NCBI RefSeq assembly: GCF_032999765.1
Contig: NZ_CP136051.1
Coordinates: 868,001-932,000, forward strand
Source: Imperialibacter roseus
Lineage (GTDB): Bacteria; Bacteroidota; Bacteroidia; Cytophagales; Cyclobacteriaceae
DNA length: 64,000 nt
Reading direction: 5' to 3'
A model generated the notes under the pieces. That model saw nothing but the letters and a program-made list of their open reading frames with translations, did not search any database and had not been told where the DNA came from. A program made the translations under genes and the position numbers. Shown here piece by piece: positions 19,036 to 28,438 of the stretch (position 1 is its first letter; each line of letters begins with the position of its first letter).

Positions 19036-19124
19036 GCACAACAAAATGTATAATCCATGGCGCTGATAAGGATGACATTTTTTTATTTTTGCTCAGCGCC
19101 ACGGCTTATACATAAACGTTAGGC
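19036..19124 (+). repeat. attC site 25 (short foreign type, 89 bp)
   Basis: R'' GCACAAC, R' GTTAGGC; arms AATGTATAATCCATGGCGCTGA and TCAGCGCCACGGCTTATACAT pair, with a T-rich loop. No main-type core. Confidence 0.86.
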
Positions 19125-19136
19125 ACAAAAGCATAC

Positions 19137-19871
19137 ATGACGAAAATATTCGTGCAAATATCGATTCTTCTGCTAGTTGCAACTCAGGTACTTGCTCAAT
19201 CTGATCAAGAATTAGCAGTTAGCCAAGCATTAGCTGCCAAGACGATCAACGAAGTTGAGCAGATAGGTGGCAAGCAAAAATTTTATGTAGAGCACACCGA
19301 TCAGCTAAATTCAGACGTAACACAGACAAATTGGCGGCCGGCCAAAGGAAAAAAAATCGGACGAATTGCCCTCCTGACTCTTTCCATTAATGGGAAAATA
19401 TTTTATTCCGAGATATACTCATGGGATATCAATGACGAATTTGACGGGTTTGATCATCAGATTCTTCAGAGCAAGCTAGATAGTACTTTTTCCTTTCCTT
19501 CATTTGATCCAGACCATTTAGAACGTCTGCCAAACAGGACGACATTCGGTTATGGCTGCGGGGCTGCCGGACAAATGCCCGAAGAGGGAAAGAAGATGCT
19601 TACACTTGTTCAGGCAGCCAATACCGACGAACTTAAAAACTGGTTATTTAGTATCAACCCCGTCAGACAGGCCTACTCGTATTTGGGATTCTGTTTACTA
19701 CAAGCCAACGGGACGGAATTGGACACTGACATCAAGACCAAAATGAGCCAAGTAAAGGAGTCTGGACTTCTTGTCTATTTCTGTGATGGATGCATCATAA
19801 GGGAACCAATGTCACTAAGTGAAGTCCTGGACGACACCAGCATAAAACGCTTTACTGCCAGACAACAATAA
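19137..19871 (+). CDS. Cassette 26: unknown exported protein, copy 1
   Basis: 244 residues with a signal peptide ending ...TQVLAQ at residue 21. The mature domain has Cys in a GYGCGAAGQMP segment (about 139-149) and a CDGC motif near 217-220, possibly disulfide or metal ligands. No family recognised. Cassette 19119-20035; identical-looking copy at 27498-28414. Confidence 0.8.
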   Translation: MTKIFVQISILLLVATQVLAQSDQELAVSQALAAKTINEVEQIGGKQKFYVEHTDQLNSDVTQTNWRPAKGKKIGRIALLTLSINGKIFYSEIYSWDINDEFDGFDHQILQSKLDSTFSFPSFDPDHLERLPNRTTFGYGCGAAGQMPEEGKKMLTLVQAANTDELKNWLFSINPVRQAYSYLGFCLLQANGTELDTDIKTKMSQVKESGLLVYFCDGCIIREPMSLSEVLDDTSIKRFTARQQ

Positions 19872-19878
19872 TAAATGT

Positions 19879-20041
19879 GCCTAACACAGCGGTAAAAATG
19901 AATGTGGGCTTCACCGGTTGTCAAAGGTCAGTTGGCTTGGAATATCCGCCACAAATTATAAATTTATCATCCGCGTGGCTAAGATGTAGTGAAAGCGGAG
20001 CTGCATAAAACTCCCACACTCATTTTACCGAGGCGTTAGGC
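19879..20041 (+). repeat. attC site 26
   Basis: R'' GCCTAAC, R' GTTAGGC; CGGTAAAAATGAATGTGGG arms; TTG-N19-TAAATTTA. Confidence 0.93.
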
Positions 20042-20056
20042 ACAAAGTTAGTTCGG

Positions 20057-20479
20057 ATGTTCAGACTGCTTACTCTTTCAGCAATTACCAACCTACTTAT
20101 CCTGGCTGAGGCTCTTTCTCAACCAAAAGTGTATATTGACAACAACGTCCACTTTACTGAAGCAGTAGTAATCAACATGGATTCGACATTTTATCATGAA
20201 ATTCAGCAGGACGGCAGCTTTTTGGTTTCAACAGGAGTTGTGACACTTCATTCAGCAGACCGACTAACTTTCGCAATAGATACCGTGGCGACCAACGAAT
20301 TGATTAAATTAAGAAATGACTCGTCTGACACGTGGACTTATTCGTTTTACTACACGCCGTACAGGGTTGTTGAATGGCGATTGGGCGAAGAACAACTTAC
20401 CAAGATAAAATACCGCCGACCTACGGACTCTAATCCTTTTGAACAGGTACTACACCTAAAACGAACGCCTCGACAGTGA
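20057..20479 (+). CDS. Cassette 27 gene 1: unknown exported protein
   Basis: 140 residues with a signal peptide (...ILAEALSQ, cleavage near residue 22) and a small beta-rich mature domain. No family recognised. Its stop overlaps the GTG start of the next gene (GTGA), so the pair should be co-translated. Confidence 0.77.
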   Translation: MFRLLTLSAITNLLILAEALSQPKVYIDNNVHFTEAVVINMDSTFYHEIQQDGSFLVSTGVVTLHSADRLTFAIDTVATNELIKLRNDSSDTWTYSFYYTPYRVVEWRLGEEQLTKIKYRRPTDSNPFEQVLHLKRTPRQ

Positions 20480-20961
20480 GTCAATCAATTTTTCCATATT
20501 TATTCAACGTCTTGAGAACTGCTCATAGCGATCCAATAGCAATGAATTTGACCAATATACTTGAGCATGAAAAAGTGCTTTGCAGCTCTCAACATAAACT
20601 TGAGACAAAAAACATTGCTAGGACGTACGATATAAGACTGAAACTCAAAAAATCTGAAAACATTTGGAAAGAAACTTGGGACAATTGGGAAATGGTGGTC
20701 TCTAAGCTCTTTGCCTTGGAAGCACCCGATGTCCTTGTGTCCTCAGTCCTATCAAAAGACAAACTCTTCTTAGTTTTTATCAATATCCATTCCGAAAAAT
20801 TGGTTGGAATCATTTGGGTACCAAACGAGGCTTCTGTAGAGGAGGCCTGTTCATACAATGATAAGATAATAGGTATGGGACTAACCGTCTCGCAGGAACT
20901 TTACGACAAGATGGTCTTCCAACGAGATTGGCGAGAAGATGTGCCTAACACAAACCTATGA
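20476..20961 (+). CDS. Cassette 27 gene 2: unknown cytosolic protein
   Basis: 161 residues, no export signal, alpha/beta character with IIWVPNEASVEEA near 113-125. Starts at GTG 20476 (overlap) or ATG 20542. The C-terminus PNTNL and the TGA stop are encoded inside the attC. Cassette 20036-21099. Pairing of an exported and a cytosolic product is unexplained. Confidence 0.7.
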   Translation: MSQSIFPYLFNVLRTAHSDPIAMNLTNILEHEKVLCSSQHKLETKNIARTYDIRLKLKKSENIWKETWDNWEMVVSKLFALEAPDVLVSSVLSKDKLFLVFINIHSEKLVGIIWVPNEASVEEACSYNDKIIGMGLTVSQELYDKMVFQRDWREDVPNTNL

Positions 20962-21105
20962 CGTCATGGGGCCTCACCTGAAAGGAAATGGCTGTGGGGA
21001 TTGCAGTCCCCGCCACTTTGTGTATTTTTATTCATCGGCGTGGCTATTTGCGGACGGTAGCGGTATCTCTTACCAATCCCCACGCCGCATAGCTAGTCGT
21101 TGGCG
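20943..21105 (+). repeat. attC site 27
   Basis: R'' GCCTAAC, R' GTTGGCG; CCTATGACGTCATGGGGCC arms (same class as attC 20); TTG-N19-TATTTTTA. Confidence 0.92.
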
Positions 21106-21118
21106 GTAATTGCTGCGA

Positions 21119-21802
21119 ATGAAAGTCTTTCTAGTTATAACACTTTTGGTAATTTCTTTGTCCGGCTTCTCACAGCCTGCATCAATCTATGGAATATATC
21201 AACTGGATACTGGTCCAACCTTAATTTACCTAGAACTTCGATGTGACTCGACATTTCATTTTATAACACACTTTGACTTCAATGCAGCCAAAGACTATTC
21301 ACCTGAACTAACGAACAGCGTACCTTGGAAGTTAGCAAATGATTCGACTCTCATACTGGATGATCGATTCACTCGCAAAAAGGCGACATTTAAACTAGTA
21401 TCCAGTAATCAAATAATTGAAACTCGTAAAAAAGAAACGTTTACTTGGGCTAAAGTCATAAACTACAACTCAGACTGCCTAGGAACAGATTACTCAATCT
21501 CAGGCAGTAACGGAAACAGAACGGTACACCATTTGGTGCCGGGGAAACAGCTCATAAGTACAGAGTACTTTCAAGGCAATTCATTGGTAAGACGTGTTAC
21601 TTATTTCGAACTATCTGAGGAAGAACTCGACTCAATCCTTAGCAAACGACCCATCATAACCGACGATCCTGTTGATCAGGTTCTATTTAGAATTTACTCA
21701 CTGGATTTTCGACTGCCAATTCTTATGGAAGAAGAGTGGAAAAACACCAAATACAAGGTTACACATTTCAACAAACAAGGCGAAAAGGTCAAAAGGAATT
21801 AA
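21119..21802 (+). CDS. Cassette 28: unknown exported protein, 227 aa
   Basis: Signal peptide MKVFLVITLLVISLSGFSQ. The first half of the mature protein resembles the small beta-sandwich proteins that compare a sample structure or cofactor state in many Bacteroidota exported proteins, but no family can be named. ATG 21119 preferred over an in-frame TTG at 21110. Between its stop and the attC lie 169 bp without a convincing gene. Cassette 21100-22127. Confidence 0.77.
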   Translation: MKVFLVITLLVISLSGFSQPASIYGIYQLDTGPTLIYLELRCDSTFHFITHFDFNAAKDYSPELTNSVPWKLANDSTLILDDRFTRKKATFKLVSSNQIIETRKKETFTWAKVINYNSDCLGTDYSISGSNGNRTVHHLVPGKQLISTEYFQGNSLVRRVTYFELSEEELDSILSKRPIITDDPVDQVLFRIYSLDFRLPILMEEEWKNTKYKVTHFNKQGEKVKRN

Positions 21803-21971
21803 CTGCTGCCCACGATCTGTAGTGGCTCTAACTTCATCGGATGACAAATCAGAACTCAGAAACTGGAGAATTAACGCTCAGAATCTTAGTGCCAGGCACA
21901 TTGATAAAACTGGCTGGCAAACAACCCAACTAATGATACCCACCTGGGCTGGCTTCGATTACAAAAAATAC

Positions 21972-22133
21972 CGCCAACACAAAGCTATAGCGAATGGGGC
22001 CCTCACCGGTAACTTGACCGCTATTGGCTTGGATTCTCCGCCGCAAAAGTTAAATTTATCATTGGCGTGGCTAAGTGCTAGTGGGAAGCGAAGTGCATAA
22101 AACAACCCCACTCGCCATAGCCAGTCGTTATCA
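21972..22133 (+). repeat. attC site 28
   Basis: R'' CGCCAAC, R' GTTATCA; CTATAGCGAATGGGG arms; TTG-N19-TAAATTTA. Confidence 0.93.
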
Positions 22134-22142
22134 TCAATTTCC

Positions 22143-22622
22143 ATGACGCAGAGAAAACTGGCAAACATTAAATTCATTTACCATATTGGCATACTTGTCT
22201 GCTTAATGAGTTTCGCTTGTACTCAAAATCCTAAAAATCAAGCAATACATGGACTGTGGGAAATAGATAGTCTAATCGTGGAGCCAATTTCAATTCCATC
22301 CTACTGTGACATGATCTACAAAGGCAGTTTATTCAACTTCAAGTCAGATGGTCAGTTAGTAATAACGCCCAAAGACTCAACTCAGAAATGTAATTCCTAT
22401 TCTTACAAGATATTTGATGATGAACTGAATATTGTAGAATATGACATGGTTATGTCTGCCAGCTTTGACTTGACTGATGACGGGTACTTAAAAATGTTTT
22501 CAAGAAACTTGTTTGACTGGGATAAGGCTAAAACACCCGATATAGAAACCTACAACTTACTTTTTGCGAACGGTATAACTATCAAACTGAAGAGAAAAGA
22601 TGATAACACAGCGGTAAAATGA
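22143..22622 (+). CDS. Cassette 29: unknown lipoprotein, 159 aa
   Basis: N-terminal hydrophobic stretch followed by SFAC (Cys near residue 28), a lipobox-like site. The mature domain (GLWEIDSLIVEPI onward) has a lipocalin-like look: a GxW start, then beta strands. The last residues DNTAVK and stop are encoded in the attC. Cassette 22128-22756. Confidence 0.77.
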   Translation: MTQRKLANIKFIYHIGILVCLMSFACTQNPKNQAIHGLWEIDSLIVEPISIPSYCDMIYKGSLFNFKSDGQLVITPKDSTQKCNSYSYKIFDDELNIVEYDMVMSASFDLTDDGYLKMFSRNLFDWDKAKTPDIETYNLLFANGITIKLKRKDDNTAVK

Positions 22623-22762
22623 ATGTGGGCTTCATCGGTTGGTAAAGGACGGTTGGCTTGGAATGTCCGCCACAAATTATAATTTTATCATCGGCGTGGC
22701 TAAGATGTAGTGGAAGCGGAGCTGCATAAAACTCCCACACTCATTTTACCGAGGCGTTACAT
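22601..22762 (+). repeat. attC site 29
   Basis: R'' TGATAAC, R' GTTACAT; CGGTAAAATGAATGTGGG arms; TTG-N19-TAATTTTA. Confidence 0.93.
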
Positions 22763-22770
22763 GCAACTGC

Positions 22771-23259
22771 GTGGATGGCAAACTTGACGATACGGACAAA
22801 AAATTTCTGAGAAGCGAGATCAGGCAGATCGTTGTGTCGTACGTTGCCTTGTTCCTTGTATCTGCAGTTGTATTTACTGCCGGGACAATTTTCATCCACC
22901 AGTCTGACCTCTCATCTGATGCTCAGAGTCTTCTTATCGGACTTCTCAGCGTCATTGGTCTGATAACTTTTGGTGCCTTTCTATGGAACAGCATCAAAGA
23001 CCCGTTAGCCGACCTTAGATGTGGGACGAAAAGGATCGTGGTAGGCCACCTGCTTGACAAAAAAGACTCGACCAACTACGGCTGGACAGGTAACATCGGA
23101 GCTGATTCGACCTCGCAACCAAAACTTGTCGAGTACAGACTGACGATAGACGAAATGCATTTTGTGGTGGGCTTGAATGACTTTTCTCGATTTGCCGTCG
23201 GAGACAAAGTCAAAGTTCATCTCAGTCAAGTAACGTCCAAACTACTAAAGTTAGAATAG
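22771..23259 (+). CDS. Cassette 30 gene 1: unknown membrane protein with soluble C-terminal domain
   Basis: 162 residues from GTG 22771. Two membrane helices (about 22-46 and 52-72) and a C-terminal beta-rich domain of about 85 residues (DKVKVHLSQVTSKLLKLE end), which recalls small OB-like domains; no family assigned. One nucleotide separates its stop from the next start, so the two form an operon. Confidence 0.74.
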   Translation: MDGKLDDTDKKFLRSEIRQIVVSYVALFLVSAVVFTAGTIFIHQSDLSSDAQSLLIGLLSVIGLITFGAFLWNSIKDPLADLRCGTKRIVVGHLLDKKDSTNYGWTGNIGADSTSQPKLVEYRLTIDEMHFVVGLNDFSRFAVGDKVKVHLSQVTSKLLKLE

Positions 23260-23260
23260 T

Positions 23261-23833
23261 ATGAAGGCCAAATATTTAGTTTCATTTTCGATTCTTTATC
23301 TTCCTATTTTGTGCTTTGCGCAATTCGAAAAGATAGACGACTCGATAGTGCTGGACACGATAAGCGTTATCAAAACGATTGGAGACGACAGTACAGACAT
23401 AGTAATCCGCTCAGGGGACAATAGCATTTACTTTGACAAATTGGATATAATACAATCCTTTGAAATTCAACGAGATAATACTCTAGCCAGCTCAGTTCCA
23501 GGTGATTTCAATTCAGTAGTGGCAAATCGCTATAGTAGAGTTATTGAATACCTCAAACGCAATTCGTCGTTGGAGTTCTCCGGCTTTTGGAACCGGGACT
23601 GGGAACCATTAATATTGGATAGCATTGCAGATGACCGGCTTCTTACAAAGAGATTGTTTGGCCAACTTGCGTGTGAGCTAATTGATACTGGAAACTTCTC
23701 AGTCGAATCAGGAGGCCAGCGGTTTGACTCAGTTTACAAAGTAAACGACACATTGCCGGATTTTTCTGGTGATCAATATATTCTTAAAAACGGACAGACA
23801 ATATGGATATGTCTGCCATCGGAAAATGACTAA
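23261..23833 (+). CDS. Cassette 30 gene 2: unknown exported protein
   Basis: 190 residues with signal peptide MKAKYLVSFSILYLPILCFAQ. The mature part has a stretch of Asp/Ser-rich beta strands and no recognised domain. Cassette 22757-23996 is one of the larger ones (1240 bp). Confidence 0.78.
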   Translation: MKAKYLVSFSILYLPILCFAQFEKIDDSIVLDTISVIKTIGDDSTDIVIRSGDNSIYFDKLDIIQSFEIQRDNTLASSVPGDFNSVVANRYSRVIEYLKRNSSLEFSGFWNRDWEPLILDSIADDRLLTKRLFGQLACELIDTGNFSVESGGQRFDSVYKVNDTLPDFSGDQYILKNGQTIWICLPSEND

Positions 23834-23839
23834 AAATGC

Positions 23840-24002
23840 ATGTAACACAGCGGTAAACATGAATGTGGGCTTCACCGGATGCCATAGTGCAGTTGGCTTG
23901 GAATGTCCGCCACAAGAGTTAATTTTAATATCGCCGTGGCTAAGATGTAGTGGAAGCGGAGCTGCATAAAACTCCCACACTCATTTTACCGAGGCGTTAT
24001 CA
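23840..24002 (+). repeat. attC site 30
   Basis: R'' ATGTAAC, R' GTTATCA; CGGTAAACATGAATGTGGG arms; TTG-N19-TAATTTTA. Confidence 0.93.
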
Positions 24003-24055
24003 GCAAAGACTTACTAGACGTAAAAAAAGTTGGGCTTCTTCTCATCTTCGGAATT

Positions 24056-24547
24056 GTGGCAGGACTCATAGGCTACCTGAGCTTCGAAGAACTGCTGTAC
24101 TCTGAGTATTGGCTGCAACGGAAAATCAACAGCTACTCATGTATCGAGCCGTTGCTGGACGTACCAAAGGGAACTGCTCAATTGAAGTATAAATTTTTGA
24201 AGGATGATGAAATTGACCTTGAGGTTTCTATTAATGACGCTGGATATGTATTTCTATCGACCGGAACCTGGCATTCGGACTCTCCAGCAGCCAAGAGTTT
24301 CAACTTCAGAACCGACCCTGAAATAACTCAAAAGATTATAGACGACTTCAGGTCTCGTTATTCCGAAGCCGAGCTCAACTCATATGACGACCACTTAAAT
24401 GCCTCTTACTATACATTGGAATTCACCGATTTACTGGCCGACGCAGAATTGTCGGTCGGATTTTATAACTACATACCCAGTGCAGAATTCCTAGAGCTGA
24501 CCTCGGAGCTTGTGACATTGGGAAACGCTGTCATGGAAGACTTTTAA
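24056..24547 (+). CDS. Cassette 31: unknown membrane-anchored protein, start codon lost, copy 2
   Basis: Matches cassette 13 including the GTA (24020-24022) in place of the GTG start used by the related copies at 30086 and 32127. Translation is expected only from the internal GTG, without most of the anchor. Cassette 23997-24708, 712 bp as in copy 1, so the mutation preceded the duplication. Confidence 0.7.
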   Translation: MAGLIGYLSFEELLYSEYWLQRKINSYSCIEPLLDVPKGTAQLKYKFLKDDEIDLEVSINDAGYVFLSTGTWHSDSPAAKSFNFRTDPEITQKIIDDFRSRYSEAELNSYDDHLNASYYTLEFTDLLADAELSVGFYNYIPSAEFLELTSELVTLGNAVMEDF

Positions 24548-24551
24548 AAGC

Positions 24552-24714
24552 TGATAACACAGCGGTAAAAATGAATGTGGGCTTCAGTGGTTGACATAGG
24601 TCAGTTGGCTTGGATTGCCCGCCACAATTTATAATTTTATCATCGGCGTGGCTAAGATGTATTGGAAGCGGAGCTGCATAAAACTCCCACACTCATTTTA
24701 CCGAGGCGTTAGCA
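24552..24714 (+). repeat. attC site 31
   Basis: R'' TGATAAC, R' GTTAGCA; as attC 13. Confidence 0.93.
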
Positions 24715-24728
24715 GCAATATCTGCGTG

Positions 24729-25217
24729 ATGAAAAAGCTGATTCTCCTATTATTTTTATTGTTGACCGGTCATTTATCGGTCTTGGCTTGCAGTTGTGGT
24801 AAACTGGACAGGCTGACGAAGAAAGGATCTGACGAGGGAGAAATAGCCTTTGTCGGCAGAATAATCGAAGTGACATATCTCGACGACTACACAATGAAAA
24901 CCTTGTTCCAGATCGAAGAGAATTTGACTAACGAACTGCTTGGTCGGACTTTTGAAGTTTGGTCCGGCAGAGATTGCGAACCTCATTTTATATCAGGAGA
25001 TCAGTGGTATATTTTCACCTACGTTTACGAAGACAAACACTGGTCAAGTCTATGTAGCCGAAGTGCGCAACTCACGGACAGACTAATCCCAGAAAACCCG
25101 TACAGCGGCAGATACCGACGTCAAGCACAGCGACAGTTCCATAGCGATCAACGACGGGCTAGACGGGAGGTGAAGCTATTGCGGAGAATAAAAGCTGCTA
25201 ACACAACGGTAAAATGA
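24729..25217 (+). CDS. Cassette 32: exported CxC-type small protein (TIMP/NTR-like look)
   Basis: 162 residues. A signal peptide ends at ...SVLA and the mature chain starts with CSCG, followed by a pattern of the type FVGRIIEV, as in bacterial proteins with an NTR/TIMP-like fold. The fold assignment is tentative. C-terminal third is very basic. Final residues AANTTVK and stop are attC-encoded. ATG 24729 chosen because the signal peptide begins there; the upstream in-frame extension lies in the previous attC. Cassette 24709-25351. Confidence 0.74.
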   Translation: MKKLILLLFLLLTGHLSVLACSCGKLDRLTKKGSDEGEIAFVGRIIEVTYLDDYTMKTLFQIEENLTNELLGRTFEVWSGRDCEPHFISGDQWYIFTYVYEDKHWSSLCSRSAQLTDRLIPENPYSGRYRRQAQRQFHSDQRRARREVKLLRRIKAANTTVK

Positions 25218-25357
25218 ATGTGGGCTTCACAGGTTATCCTAGATCAGTTGGCTTGGATTGTCCGCCACAAATTATAATTTTATCATCTGCGTGGCTAAGA
25301 TGTAGTGGAAACGGAGCTGCATAAAACTCCCACACTCATTTTACCGAGGCGTTATCA
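25196..25357 (+). repeat. attC site 32
   Basis: R'' TGCTAAC, R' GTTATCA; CGGTAAAATGAATGTGGG arms; TTG-N19-TAATTTTA. Confidence 0.93.
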
Positions 25358-25379
25358 GTAATACACTTCAAACTGGCAA

Positions 25380-26018
25380 ATGACAGACGACAAATTGCGG
25401 CAATCATTTGAGGCCAAATGCCAGACCTATCAAAAGTGGTTTATTCAGCTTGAATCTTGGCGACTTGCAAAGCCATTAATTTTAGCATGGATTACGGACC
25501 GCACCGACAACGACGCTGACAAGCTGATTGTAGACAAGAACAACCAAGTAGTTGCTGCTTATGACCATAGACAGCTGATCCGTTTTTTCAAGGATAACAA
25601 AAGCATCCTGCCAGACTCTTTAAATACAATCAGCTGGACAAACGACATTGAGAGATTTGAGAAAGCCTATCCGACGATATATAACATCATTGCTATAGAG
25701 TCTTCTCTGAAATCGAACGGCTTCTCAAAGGCTTCAGTTTATGAATCCATCAACTTCATAAACCTTTTCAACGACCTTGCAGATCAGCTTGATGACCCTC
25801 AACTACGATCGTTATCTGACAAACAAGAGGTGAGGAATCTCTGGGATTTTGGATACAATGAAATATTCTGGAAAGAGTTTGGAGAACAGGAAGAGCTGGC
25901 TTCAGTATCAATTCCCCAATTCCAGACTGACTATAATGTCCTGTCTTCAGCTCTGAGTCAAATGATTGATGCGTTTATCGAAAGGCTGGTGATTCTGGAC
26001 GACCAGGAAAAAAACTGA
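25380..26018 (+). CDS. Cassette 33: unknown helical cytosolic protein, copy 2
   Basis: Same as 15468-16106 except Ala for Val at residue 30; cassette 25352-26172 has the same 821-bp length and attC. Confidence 0.8.
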   Translation: MTDDKLRQSFEAKCQTYQKWFIQLESWRLAKPLILAWITDRTDNDADKLIVDKNNQVVAAYDHRQLIRFFKDNKSILPDSLNTISWTNDIERFEKAYPTIYNIIAIESSLKSNGFSKASVYESINFINLFNDLADQLDDPQLRSLSDKQEVRNLWDFGYNEIFWKEFGEQEELASVSIPQFQTDYNVLSSALSQMIDAFIERLVILDDQEKN

Positions 26019-26178
26019 TAACACAGCGGTAAAAATGAATGTGGGCTTCATCGGTTGTCAAAGGTCAGTTGGCTTGGAATGTCCGCCACAGTTTATAATT
26101 TTATCATCGGCGTGGCTAAGATGTAGTGGAAGCGGAGCTGCATAAAACTCCCACACTCATTTTACCGAGGCGTTACCG
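26016..26178 (+). repeat. attC site 33
   Basis: R'' TGATAAC, R' GTTACCG; as attC 22. Confidence 0.93.
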
Positions 26179-26186
26179 CCAATGGC

Positions 26187-27347
26187 ATGACTGCACAATC
26201 ACTACTAATTACAGGCCTGTTTCTGACAACTTTGGCATCCTGCGATATCCAAGGGTCTTCAAAGATTGAAAAGACTTGGGTGCCTATTGGTGGCGTGTCG
26301 TCAGACTCCACAATTACCGAGACGGACTATCAGATTGTCCTGCAATTTGAAAATGACAGTTTGCATCTGTTTTTGTTTGGACGAGATGAGGCTGTATTCC
26401 CCTATCGAATCTCTGACGGTCAAATATTGTCAGACGCTTATTCAAGTGCTGAGATAACCCAACTAACCGACTCAATTCTTGCTATTCAATTCACCGACGA
26501 CGACATCGTGGTTTTTAATCCACTAAAGAGACAACCAACAAAAGGCATTGAAAGTAAATCCAAACTCAGTGACCTGCTAAGTGACAAGGAATGGTCGTTG
26601 GAATCGAAGAGCATTCGAAGTCGAATTTTGTACATTTATTCTATCAATCGTAAAGACGAGTTGCTACTGGACGGCCTAAACGAGGTAAATAGCTTTGACC
26701 GGCTCGATATTGCGGCAAACGAGGAAATCCGGTATTCGGAGGGATATTGGGCTGTTCAAGATATTGATGGACAGATTTTGATTAACCTGGAGATCCTTTT
26801 TGATGCCAATGACCACCGGATCCTTCAAGTTGACAGCCTCAATGAATCTGCCATTTACTGCACAAGTTGGATTCAAGGAATAGCGGAAAAGGTGGTGCTA
26901 TCTGTCAAAGGCCAAAGTGGTGATAGCGAATCGACGTTAATTGCTGCACTAACCGACTCAGACTGGGTGATTACAGACTATAGCAAAGCTGGCCAACGGA
27001 TTGGCACTCAGCATGGGTTCGAAAAATTAGACTCCGACTTACTCCTAGCAGAAAAGCATCTCGCTTCTTCGCAAGTGGTCTATGATTTTGATACTAATGG
27101 CACTTACACGGTTTCAATCAATTCCACAAAAGCTATGACAGGAAATTGGGAATTACTTCCGGACAATAAAATAATACGACTTTCAAATATAGAATGTCCA
27201 AATTGCCACTTGCCCGACCATGGTTACATCAACATCAGACACTTAGACTCCGACAGTTTGGTATTTGTAAAGGAGGAATATCTTTACACGGGGGACGCAA
27301 GCTTCGATGTTTGGGCTATATCGGAAATTTTTGAAAAAAGGCGGTAA
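26187..27347 (+). CDS. Cassette 34: unknown large lipoprotein, 386 aa
   Basis: The longest single gene in the array. N-terminus with lipobox LASC (Cys19). The mature part appears to hold three similar beta-rich modules starting with a W-containing segment (KTWVPIGG near 30, KEWSLESK near 135, SDWVITDY near 262), each with an FDxNxxY-like turn, as in lipocalin-like META or DUF modules. No firm family. TAA stop lies in R''. Cassette 26173-27497. Confidence 0.78.
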   Translation: MTAQSLLITGLFLTTLASCDIQGSSKIEKTWVPIGGVSSDSTITETDYQIVLQFENDSLHLFLFGRDEAVFPYRISDGQILSDAYSSAEITQLTDSILAIQFTDDDIVVFNPLKRQPTKGIESKSKLSDLLSDKEWSLESKSIRSRILYIYSINRKDELLLDGLNEVNSFDRLDIAANEEIRYSEGYWAVQDIDGQILINLEILFDANDHRILQVDSLNESAIYCTSWIQGIAEKVVLSVKGQSGDSESTLIAALTDSDWVITDYSKAGQRIGTQHGFEKLDSDLLLAEKHLASSQVVYDFDTNGTYTVSINSTKAMTGNWELLPDNKIIRLSNIECPNCHLPDHGYINIRHLDSDSLVFVKEEYLYTGDASFDVWAISEIFEKRR

Positions 27348-27503
27348 CACGCCGGTAAAATGAATGTGGGCTTAATCGGTTGTCAGAGGTCAGTTGGCTT
27401 GGAATATCCGCCACAAGGGTTAATTTTATCATCAGCGTGGCTAAGATGTAGTGGAAGCGGAGCTGCATAAAACTCCCACACTCATTTTACCGAGGCGTTA
27501 GGC
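27342..27503 (+). repeat. attC site 34
   Basis: R'' CGGTAAC, R' GTTAGGC; CGGTAAAATGAATGTGGG arms; TTG-N19-TAATTTTA. Confidence 0.93.
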
Positions 27504-27515
27504 ACAAAAGCATAC

Positions 27516-28250
27516 ATGACGAAAATATTCGTGCAAATATCGATTCTTCTGCTAGTTGCAACTCAGGTACTTGCTCAATCTGATCAAGAATTAGCAGTTA
27601 GCCAAGCATTAGCTGCCAAGACGATCAACGAAGTTGAGCAGATAGGTGGCAAGCAAAAATTTTATGTAGAGCACACCGATCAGCTAAATTCAGACGTAAC
27701 ACAGACAAATTGGCGGCCGGCCAAAGGAAAAAAAATCGGACGAATTGCCCTCCTGACTCTTTCCATTAATGGGAAAATATTTTATTCCGAGATATACTCA
27801 TGGGATATCAATGACGAATTTGACGGGTTTGATCATCAGATTCTTCAGAGCAAGCTAGATAGTACTTTTTCCTTTCCTTCATTTGATCCAGACCATTTAG
27901 AACGTCTGCCAAACAGGACGACATTCGGTTATGGCTGCGGGGCTGCCGGACAAATGCCCGAAGAGGGAAAGAAGATGCTTACACTTGTTCAGGCAGCCAA
28001 TACCGACGAACTTAAAAACTGGTTATTTAGTATCAACCCCGTCAGACAGGCCTACTCGTATTTGGGATTCTGTTTACTACAAGCCAACGGGACGGAATTG
28101 GACACTGACATCAAGACCAAAATGAGCCAAGTAAAGGAGTCTGGACTTCTTGTCTATTTCTGTGATGGATGCATCATAAGGGAACCAATGTCACTAAGTG
28201 AAGTCCTGGACGACACCAGCATAAAACGCTTTACTGCCAGACAACAATAA
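27516..28250 (+). CDS. Cassette 35: unknown exported protein, copy 2
   Basis: Translation identical to 19137-19871; cassette 27498-28414 has the same 917-bp length and attC. Confidence 0.8.
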   Translation: MTKIFVQISILLLVATQVLAQSDQELAVSQALAAKTINEVEQIGGKQKFYVEHTDQLNSDVTQTNWRPAKGKKIGRIALLTLSINGKIFYSEIYSWDINDEFDGFDHQILQSKLDSTFSFPSFDPDHLERLPNRTTFGYGCGAAGQMPEEGKKMLTLVQAANTDELKNWLFSINPVRQAYSYLGFCLLQANGTELDTDIKTKMSQVKESGLLVYFCDGCIIREPMSLSEVLDDTSIKRFTARQQ

Positions 28251-28257
28251 TAAATGT

Positions 28258-28420
28258 GCCTAACACAGCGGTAAAAATGAATGTGGGCTTCACCGGTTGT
28301 CAAAGGTCAGTTGGCTTGGAATATCCGCCACAAATTATAAATTTATCATCCGCGTGGCTAAGATGTAGTGAAAGCGGAGCTGCATAAAACTCCCACACTC
28401 ATTTTACCGAGGCGTTAGCA
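28258..28420 (+). repeat. attC site 35
   Basis: R'' GCCTAAC, R' GTTAGCA; as attC 26. Confidence 0.93.
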
Positions 28421-28438
28421 ACAAGAATATCTGCTGAG

